Assembly (NCBI GenBank): GCA_002270565.1
Contig: NQMI01000017.1
Span: 134,150-198,149, forward strand
DNA: 64,000 nucleotides
DNA from: Stenocarpella maydis
Lineage: Eukaryota > Ascomycota > Sordariomycetes > Diaporthales > Diaporthaceae
Reading direction: 5' to 3'
Shown piece after piece: positions 56,704 through 64,000 of this stretch. A program made the position numbers and the translations under genes. The notes below the pieces were generated by a model that did not search any database, was not told the DNA's origin, and saw only the letters and a list, made by a program, of their open reading frames with translations. The first letter of the stretch is position 1. Each line of letters starts with the position of its first letter.

Positions 56704-58374
56704 ATGGCCACTCGTCGAACAGGATTGGTCACTCCAGACGGAAACATCGTATCTTTCGGTGATGTAGATGAGATTCTCAACTTCGTCGATTCCGGCCAGC
56801 CGTTCCAAGTCCATGTCAAGAGCGACGCAGCTGAGAACGATCAGAAGCGAACTCAGCTCCAGATCCGAAGCTGCACAGAAGCCAGCAGCTTCAAAGACGA
56901 GACAGGAAGTGACAGCACCAAGCACCCCACGGAACCCTACGACAGGCGCCGCTTTGTGAACCAGTTAAAAGCCCTTGATCTAGCCAAGGAGGATACTTTG
57001 AAGCAGATCTTGACGGCCGGTGAGCCATCCGCACTCAGCGAGGTTACCGCGGCTCACAACAGCAAGGAAATGATCCCGCTGGTTACCGCCAAGGACGGCC
57101 GGGTGTTCTACATCCACGCCGGGCACCTCCCCCACAGCAACTGGGGCGGCGAGTACCCCATGGGCTTCCCACACGGCGGCGCCACGCGCAAGCTCAGCGA
57201 CCCGGCCCTCTCGGCCCGCAGCATCACGGCGTACCAGAGGGACGCGCTCATGAGGATGCTCGAGGCCGTCGGCCGCACCGAGGACTCGCGCGAGTTCCGG
57301 GGGCCGGTGTGGGAGCTGCGGGCGGGGATATGGGACGACTACACGGAGCGGATCGCGGAGCCCATCGACCTCAAGACCATGCGTCACAACCTGCGCCACG
57401 GCCTGTACGCGGCCGTGGCCGGCTTCCGCAGGCACGTCGACCTCCTCGAGGAGAACGCCCGGAGATACAACTGCGACCGCAACGGCTTCGTCACCGAGGC
57501 GGCCGCGAGGGTCAGGGCTGACATCTACCGCCGGATGGGCGAGATCCCCGCGGAGCCACCAGCCGACGGGGGTTGCGAGACCAAGATCCGCCGGCTCGTC
57601 AACGCCGACGAGGGCGGCGCCAGGAACGAGGTCGATGCCGATGAGGGTGCGGATTCCTCCCCGGGGGGAGCCTCCGCGGCCGATCAAGGGGAGGATAGTG
57701 CCGGGGAGGATAGTGCCGAAGACTCCTTCTACGTCCTTCCGCTGGGCAGGCTGTGCGTCGCGCGCGGCGTGGGCGACGCAGAGGCCATCCCGACGCCCTA
57801 CATCGTCGTCGTCGACATCGAGCTCAGCACCAAGGGCCTGTGGCTGGTCCAGGACAACTACACGCCGGTCGGGCTCCCGAGCGACAAGAGGGAGCTGCTG
57901 GACTTTGGGGGCAAATACGGCTTCGAGACTGCGATGCTAGCCGAGAGGCTCCGCGACTGGATGCCGCGCGGCAGGAATAGGCCCCGGGGCAAGACCGGCG
58001 GCGCGCACGTCCCGACGCTGAGCTGGGCCAGCGTGGAGAGGCTCGTCCGCAAGACCAGCGAGGATGAGGCGGTGCTATTTGATGCCGTGGAGGGTCGGCA
58101 GGCGGCGGCGGCGGCAATCAAGAAATGCTGGAACAGATCAGCAAAGCCGTCGCAAGACGATGATGCCTCCAGCAACGAGGAAGACGATGACAGCGATGCA
58201 TCGGCGGGGTCGCACCCGGTGACCCGGCAGAGGAGACGCAAGCGGTCGCTTACTTCTGACACCGCGTACGAGGGTGACGTGTGTAGGCCCACAAGAAAAC
58301 TAAGGACGAGGTCCAATAACCAGGCTGGGAGGACGCCGTTAAGCTATGCCGCATTCGACGAACTCATTCGGTAG
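56704..58374 (+). CDS. Bromodomain protein
   Basis: Single exon of 556 residues. Residues about 195-280 form a bromodomain: GPVWELRAGIWDDYTERI (the ZA region), AEPIDLKTMRHNLRHGLY, and FRRHVDLLEENARRYNCDRN, where YN holds the conserved acetyl-lysine-binding Asn. The region before it (about 120-160) has AKDGRVFYIHAGHLPHSNWG, a separate globular segment I cannot name. After an acidic linker (about 305-345) there is another folded part (VLPLGRLCVARGVGDA, then TPYIVVVDIELSTKGLWLVQ) and a basic, possibly nuclear-localising tail (TRQRRRKRSL). Likely a chromatin reader. Copies of similar single-bromodomain proteins are known in Pezizomycotina, but their role is not known to me. Confidence 0.75.
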   Translation: MATRRTGLVTPDGNIVSFGDVDEILNFVDSGQPFQVHVKSDAAENDQKRTQLQIRSCTEASSFKDETGSDSTKHPTEPYDRRRFVNQLKALDLAKEDTLKQILTAGEPSALSEVTAAHNSKEMIPLVTAKDGRVFYIHAGHLPHSNWGGEYPMGFPHGGATRKLSDPALSARSITAYQRDALMRMLEAVGRTEDSREFRGPVWELRAGIWDDYTERIAEPIDLKTMRHNLRHGLYAAVAGFRRHVDLLEENARRYNCDRNGFVTEAAARVRADIYRRMGEIPAEPPADGGCETKIRRLVNADEGGARNEVDADEGADSSPGGASAADQGEDSAGEDSAEDSFYVLPLGRLCVARGVGDAEAIPTPYIVVVDIELSTKGLWLVQDNYTPVGLPSDKRELLDFGGKYGFETAMLAERLRDWMPRGRNRPRGKTGGAHVPTLSWASVERLVRKTSEDEAVLFDAVEGRQAAAAAIKKCWNRSAKPSQDDDASSNEEDDDSDASAGSHPVTRQRRRKRSLTSDTAYEGDVCRPTRKLRTRSNNQAGRTPLSYAAFDELIR

Positions 58375-58978
58375 GGGCGAGGGCGAAAGGCAGCGAACAA
58401 GCCATCTGGCCACGGCGAGACGAAAATTTGGGCACACCCATGAAGCCACGAGAGACCAAATGAAACGATTCAAGAGAGCAGAAGGGGACGGGCGTCCGGG
58501 GAGACACAGAGCCTCATAACCCATAAGCGCACGTCGGGATGGATCACTCAAGCCCCGGATGACATGGTGAGTAGACGGCCAGCTTAGTCTGGACTTTAAA
58601 TTCCTTCACCTCGGGCGTGCGAGCTAGCATCTTAGAGTCAATGAACTAAGCCTTTACAAAACTCTGTGACTTCCGGCCAGGGCTGTTTCCAATCATACCT
58701 GTCGTCTATATATATCTGACCCCAGCTATGCTGCTTTCGCCGAGGAAAGCGCAATGCTGATTGTCACAGTCGGTCGTCTATAACCCCAAGATTGACCATA
58801 ACGCCTTGCAATGAAAGACTAGTTAAGTCTGGAAAAATGAGATGATTACTCAAGCCAAACTAGCAATGCCCGGGGTTTGCCACCCTCTTACCCCTTGCAG
58901 AGCCAGGCAGCGTCACCACCAGTCCCGCCGCGGCATCAAATCACAATAATCTCCCCGGCTCCTCGTCTGGCCCAAGCG
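58375..58978. other. Intergenic, no gene seen
   Basis: Shared 3' flanks of two convergent genes; no feature recognised. Confidence 0.4.
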
Positions 58979-60388
58979 CTACCAGACCAACAGGATCCAG
59001 GTGACCCAGGCAAGCATGAATACAGCCACAGAGCGCCGGTCATTCCTCCTTGCCTCGTGCCAAAACATTGGGCTGGGTCCCTGGGGCGAGTCGCTCGTAG
59101 ATGCCTTGCCGCAGCATCCGCCGCGGTATGTGACGTTGTTCATGGCAGCCGCCACCTTGAAGACGGCGCCCGAGTCATATGAGCCGCCGTAATTGTAGTA
59201 ATCCACATTCAGCACCGTGGGTGGGCGATCATAGGTGGCCCTGCAGTTGTTGGCAGCCATCCCGAGACTACCGAAGCCGGTGTAGTTGTTGGTCAGGTTG
59301 AGCTGGGACACGTCTGGGACGAGGATGGTCTGGCCCAATAAGGAGACCTCTGCGTTGAGGTTGTGGTTGGCAAGGTAGAGCATCTTCTTGGCTTGGTCAA
59401 GGGGCAGGTTTGGGGGCCGCTGGATTGTGCAGGGGAAGTTCTGGTCCACTGGATCAAAAGGGGTCTCCCACATGTTGCTAAACTCATCGATCAACCATGG
59501 GTACGCGGTCTGGTTGGCCATATAATCCAAGAAGAAGACCACACGGGTGTTGTAGATGATCATCTCAGCCAGGGTGGGCCAGGTTGATATGTTCATGGGC
59601 TGATAGGGTGGAGTATAGACGTAGTCGAGGATACCGGTCTGGTTGATATAGGGGACATAGTGGTCTGGGGTCGAGTAGTTGCCGTTCCCCAGCAGGATGG
59701 TGACAACCTCGAAACGATTAGCAGCAACCCAATCCTTGACCTCCCCGAGCCACTTCGTAATAGGCCCCGCGTCGAAGATGTCGCACGAGGTGTGGCAAAA
59801 GTGAGGGGTGGTGTCGTTGACGGGCCAGTGCATCTGACCCTGGAGGAATCTCACGCCGTCGTTGAGCTGCTGGGTCACATCCAAGGCCTGGTTGGAGGCG
59901 AGGTTTCCCGGCCGCACGAAAGGCGAGTTGTGGCATCCCACCATGGTGATGTTGCTGTACTTGCGGTCGCACAGCTCGACATAATTGTTGCAGGGCTGGG
60001 TGTTGACGACAGCTGGGCCGGTGGAGGTGGATGATGGGGTGACAGAGAAGTTGCCGGACAGAGAAGTTGCCGTACCCGAGACGGTTCCCGTTATAGACCC
60101 GGTGATGAAGGTGACACTTCCGGACGCGGTCTCGGTGGCATTATCAGTTGCCGTGTCCAGGTCGGTCCCGGAGAGGGTGGTTGTGGCGAGGGTGATGGTG
60201 CTCGAGTCACGGGAGCTTGTGGGCGGCGTGTTTGGAGGTTCTGTGTGAGTGCCGGTGAGGATGATGATGCCAGAGTCGGTAGGCGAGGATGAGGACCTGG
60301 ACAAGGTGGTGCCTTGGTCATTGTCCTGCGCACGAGCAAACGAGGCGAGGCTGAGTAGAAGCAGCCGCCAGACCCTCAAGGGCGCCAT
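58979..60388 (-). CDS. Secreted PI-PLC-like phosphodiesterase-fold protein
   Basis: Single exon of 469 residues. Signal peptide MAPLRVWRLLLLSLASFARA. Residues about 25-130 are a Ser/Thr-rich, probably O-glycosylated stalk. The TIM-barrel domain begins with NITMVGCHNSPFVRPGN, where His occupies the position of the first catalytic His of PI-PLC, continues with LNDGVRFLQGQMHWPVNDT (barrel strand with Gln-x-His) and the paired-Cys loop HFCHTSCDIFDAG, and runs to MLYLANHNLNAEV near the end. A hydrophobic C-terminus (SVAVFMLAWVTWILLVW) could be a GPI-attachment signal or membrane anchor. Fungal relatives are annotated as PLC-like phosphodiesterases; a lipid substrate has not been shown. Many N-x-S/T sites. 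Confidence 0.82.
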   Translation of the reverse strand: MAPLRVWRLLLLSLASFARAQDNDQGTTLSRSSSSPTDSGIIILTGTHTEPPNTPPTSSRDSSTITLATTTLSGTDLDTATDNATETASGSVTFITGSITGTVSGTATSLSGNFSVTPSSTSTGPAVVNTQPCNNYVELCDRKYSNITMVGCHNSPFVRPGNLASNQALDVTQQLNDGVRFLQGQMHWPVNDTTPHFCHTSCDIFDAGPITKWLGEVKDWVAANRFEVVTILLGNGNYSTPDHYVPYINQTGILDYVYTPPYQPMNISTWPTLAEMIIYNTRVVFFLDYMANQTAYPWLIDEFSNMWETPFDPVDQNFPCTIQRPPNLPLDQAKKMLYLANHNLNAEVSLLGQTILVPDVSQLNLTNNYTGFGSLGMAANNCRATYDRPPTVLNVDYYNYGGSYDSGAVFKVAAAMNNVTYRGGCCGKASTSDSPQGPSPMFWHEARRNDRRSVAVFMLAWVTWILLVW

Positions 60389-63300
60389 TGCTGATAATGA
60401 TGGAGGTGGGGAGCGAATATCAGACAGCTCCTGGTACTCTGGGCTCCAGCCCTTGGGCCCGCTGTGGTAGGACCGTCAGGGTGAGGATGAGCTGATGTCG
60501 GCGGTTGCTTGGCAGATGGATGAGGTTGAGGTGGTATGCCTCCTGACGGCAAAAAGGGCGGGTGCTCAGGGGATGATGCCTACTTATCAAGGCCCTACCG
60601 CCGGGTGCGTGTGAGGACGACGACAACGACGATGATACTGGCCGAGTGGTGGCAGGGTCCAGGACAGCGACGAGAGAGTTCCAGACCACGTTGCCGCTGC
60701 GGTGGGTAAGGAGGAATAATGGAGAGGCACTGCCGCTACACGTCTGTAGCGCGCAGGAGCAACTCACTGCGCCGTAAAGGCACGGTACGATATTGCACGG
60801 TGTGGCACGGTGCTATCGCTGTGGTCGCCTCGGGGCAAGGTCAAGGTCCAAGATTACTTGGTTGGCTCCTTCTCTGCTTTTCTCCAGCTGGGAAAGAGCT
60901 CACTGAAAGGAGGACAGCAGGGCAAGGAGACTGACGGAACAAGTGAGCGAGCGAGCGAGTGGTTGATGATGATTGATGACTTGACCGACCGAATGGTTCA
61001 TCCGGTAGTTTGGCTGTAGGGCTCGCTGGAGGCTGGAGCACCTCGAGGGCCCATGATAAAATGTGGACATCAACTGACTGAGCGGCCACACGGCACGCGC
61101 TTGTGACAGTGACAGCGTGAGGGCCGACAGGGGGGTTGGTTTTCCATGGGAAGCCATGCTGCCATGATGGATGGGGTTTCCACGAAGGGAAGGGAGGGGG
61201 GGGGCGCAGCACCAAGATGGTTCTCATTCAATCAAGCAGTTTTAATCAGTTATTCTCTCCAGGTTATTGCTCCCGGCGAGTCGTGACAGGGCGGCAGGGC
61301 CTCTCCTGCCAAGCCAAATATTCCCGGCCCATCGCCATGTCTTGCTCGTCTCGCTTGCTCGTATACAATCTTAGACCAAACCCATTTCTACCTGGGCTTT
61401 GCGGCAATCGCCAACTCCCCTCAACTCTAGTACGGATACATGTCATCGTACCATACCAAATGCATTAATTACCATGGTACACTAGTGTAGGTTGCACGGC
61501 TAGCAAGCTTTGTTTAGCAGTGCTGCATGGACAGAGTCCATCTCACAGACGCTCAGCGTCGATGGTGGTCGAGGCTACTCCAAGATGCGACGGGGAGAAC
61601 CTTGAAGTGCCAGACGACCATGGTGCAGCTGACGTCACCCCGAACGAGCACACGGCACGAGAAGCGGCCAGCGTCTCGACTTGATGCCTACTCTCAACTC
61701 TGTCACGCTCTCGCTCGCCCAGTCGCTCATGAATTGGCTGGTGTGTTATGAACCCACGTTGTCAGGACGAGTCATATCCTATACTACTTCCAGGGTTGAT
61801 ACATAGCAGCATAGAGAAACCCAAGACCCGTGGGCGGGGGCTGAACTGTGCACAATGATGATCGCACATGCAAAAGCTGCCCGGCTCGGCACTCAGTCAG
61901 CCCAGCCCTTCGTCCACACCGCGTCAGAATCTGATACGATACGACTGTTTCGATTGGCCCATATCGCAACTTGCCCAGCTCAGCCATCAGGGTCATACGC
62001 AATCACAGCCCCGTTCCTTTGACACTCTGTCTCTCTCACCGTCCGGTTTCTTCGTGTCCGCTGCTGCAGAGATGCCATATGTCACAGCTGTGCCGGGTCT
62101 GCCGACCAGTTTGTCTGTGAGGGAGCGGGCGGTAGAGGGGAGAAATGACAATCTACATGGTACTATCGAACAGGACGATGGTCAAATCCATCATCGACTC
62201 GGCCAGGTGGACGCCCCCACCACATGCGGGCTCGTGGCCAGACAGCCAGGACAGCTCGGGACCCCCAGAACAGGAAAGAATCAAAGGAGCTCCCGGGAAC
62301 GTGTTCTCGAAACGAGCAGGGTCTGCGGGGCCAACAGAAAGCTTTTGCTGGCTGGGCTGACGGCAGAGCCGCCCAGCTGCCTTCCGGGCACAACTACGGA
62401 CCTCGCTCAGGTCTCGGCTCGTTTTCCTTTGATTCATCCAGTCCCAGTCCGGGCCCCAGGCCCCTGCCCCTGCCGCCAAGCTGCCAACCACGACAGGATT
62501 CTGGCTCCAAGGACCCACGATCGCCAGGTCGCTTCAGGGGTCCATCTCCCTTTCCAATTGATCCCACCGGCCTGGCGCAGGCAATGCCACAAGGCTCGTG
62601 GTGCGTGCTGCCTGACGGCCAGCCCTGCCATGTGCAGTGTGCCCTCCAGACCACTCGGTCACAATGGTCTACTGCCTGACCCACACGCTCCCCAGTTGCA
62701 TCGGCAGATGGGGTCGTGGCGCCAGTCCGGATTTCTTTTTTGATCCCAGGCTTTCTCTTCTCCAGCTCCAGCTCCAGCAGGTCCATTCCCAGCCGCCCGC
62801 CCACTCCTCGCCTGTCTCCCCCGGGGGCGAATCGATGAGGTGGACACGCACAGCCAGACAACATAGCCCAGGCTCGAAAAGACTAGCACCTGCATGTCGT
62901 CACCCTGGCGCCGACAACACAAGGAAAGGAAGTTACGGTCAACAAATCCCTCCGCCCCAGAAGCCAGACCAGACGCCGACGCAACAACGGCAAGGACAAC
63001 GGCATATTCACACAGCCTCTCTATTCACACCAGCAAATCCCGCCTCTTGGCACTCGGGCTCCTGCTTGGCGGTTGCTGCGCGCCTCCGACTCATTCATCG
63101 CCTGTTCCCAACCGCGCGTGTACAGCACTCACTCACCACACACTACCATACTACCCCTGGACCAGACTTGTCTGCCTTCTTACCCACCTCCGGCTCCCCG
63201 CCGCCCTCACAACTCTAGGATTCATCCACTGTGTCCATTTATACACGACGCATAAGCTCACTCGTTAACTTCGATAACAACGGCCTGGATCTTCAACTTG

Positions 63301-63430
63301 ACCACCATCGTCGACCCCGCCGCCACTATAACCCCCCTACTCGTGCTTCTGCCCTTCCAACATCGCATATCTCTCCCGGCGACTCCCACGCAGCAAGGCT
63401 CCTTGGGCTGACTACCTCGCCATCGGCGTC
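60389..63430. other. Long intergenic region, no gene seen
   Basis: 3 kb. Frames are open because of GC richness but have no domain content. G-run at 61196-61204. The region from 62690 to 63430 is C/T-rich and is probably the long 5' leader of the SUR7-like gene. Confidence 0.4.
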
Positions 63431-64000
63431 ATGGCCATCCCGGCCCCCCTCCAGAATCTGCACAGGCGACGCACAACCAAGGGTTCGGCCGGCTCCTTCG
63501 ATGCAAACTCGAGCGTCTGGGAAGATGACCGCTACTGGTACAAGCTCGACCTCCGCAGGAATACGAGAGCCCGCTCCATTTTTGCAGGGCTTGCTTCCCT
63601 TCTCTACCTTCTCGCTTGGATATTCCTCATGCTAGTAAGTCCAACCTGTGCCTATCTAACCCTGACCTCTGGCTGACCTCCCATGATTCAGGTCGAGCTC
63701 GGCCAGACCAGAAAGGGCAGCAAGATCCTTGGTGAAATATATTTCTTCAGGCTGTCTCTTGCCGACATCATCCCTACCTCTATCCAGAACGCCCAGCTCA
63801 TCAACTCCATCGCCCGTGGTATCGGCCTGCATGACTTCTACCAACCTGGCCTCTGGAACTACTGTGAGGGCTACAACGATGAGTAAGTCACTCAGCCTGG
63901 CGGATCTCACGAGTTGACAGGTTCTAATCACTCCTGTTGTGTAGAGGCATCACGAGCTGCTCAACCCCCAAGAGCTACTACTGGTTCAACCCAGTTGAGA
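63431..64000 (+). CDS. SUR7/PalI-family membrane protein, 5' part
   Basis: Runs off the window. Exons so far: 63431-63634, 63692-63882 and 63945-64000; GTAAGT donors and TTCAG/GTAG acceptors, phases close. The N-terminus is cytosolic and basic (NLHRRRTTKGS), followed by a first membrane helix IFAGLASLLYLLAWIFLMLV and an extracellular loop with SLADIIPTS, LWNYCEGYNDEGITSCSTP. The W-x-x-C...C pattern is typical of the SUR7/PalI family of eisosome and cortical-patch tetraspan proteins. Which member (SUR7-, FMP45- or PalI-like) cannot be decided from the part seen. Confidence 0.75.

Noticed and set aside
56980..57687. 235-codon minus-strand frame opposite the bromodomain gene
   Set aside because: Antisense shadow of a GC-rich coding region; no domain, and the plus strand has a recognisable bromodomain.
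1..64000. tRNA or rRNA genes
   Set aside because: No stretch with convincing A-box and B-box spacing or conserved rRNA sequence was noticed by eye; a tRNAscan or Infernal run would be needed to exclude them.

Overview
The window is nuclear DNA from a filamentous ascomycete (Pezizomycotina, probably a Sordariomycete). Evidence: short 50-65 nt introns with GTAAGT/GTACGT donors and CTAAC-like branch sites, fungal-specific families (AA9 polysaccharide monooxygenase, Agd3-type deacetylase, PTH11/rhodopsin-domain receptor, FLC/TRP channel-like protein, SUR7/PalI), and AT-rich transposon blocks full of TAA/TAG codons of the kind left by repeat-induced point mutation (RIP).

Layout. 1-8.2 kb is a decayed transposon block: Gypsy LTR fragments, a Mutator-like (MULE) transposase relic, and a minus-strand Copia-like relic carrying a nested, almost end-intact pogo/Fot1-type DNA transposon. 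8.4-15.4 kb is an island rich in secreted proteins: a small cysteine-rich protein, a short unknown protein, an enterotoxin-A-like ADP-ribosyltransferase and an Agd3-like polysaccharide deacetylase. 16.2-27 kb is a second transposon block: a chromodomain Gypsy element in two copies (one split by a second pogo copy), about 170 bp of degenerate TTAGGG repeat abutting a 25-N gap, LTRs in inverted pairs, and a Tc1/mariner relic. 27.4-64 kb is ordinary gene-bearing sequence: acetolactate decarboxylase, a Myb/SANT-like protein, a rhodopsin-domain receptor, an AA9 enzyme, a putative amidoligase, a gamma-glutamylcyclotransferase-like protein, a SnoaL-like protein, an FLC protein, a large multi-pass membrane protein, a divergent small GTPase, a bromodomain protein, a PI-PLC-like secreted protein, and the 5' end of a SUR7/PalI family gene. 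Intergenic spaces are long (1-4 kb) and mostly featureless.

The most striking structure is at 20.8-21.0 kb. The Gypsy copy at 16.9-20.8 kb runs in register with its sister copy until inside its RNase H region, then changes abruptly into TTAGGG repeat oriented as a right-hand chromosome end, followed by a gap. Either a chromosome end was healed by telomere addition into the retroelement and later scaffolded to unrelated DNA, or this is an interstitial telomeric tract. In the first case the secreted-protein island lies within about 13 kb of a telomere.

Gene models were worked out by eye from exon phases. Where the phases close exactly this is stated. No database search was run, so family names rest on motif recognition.
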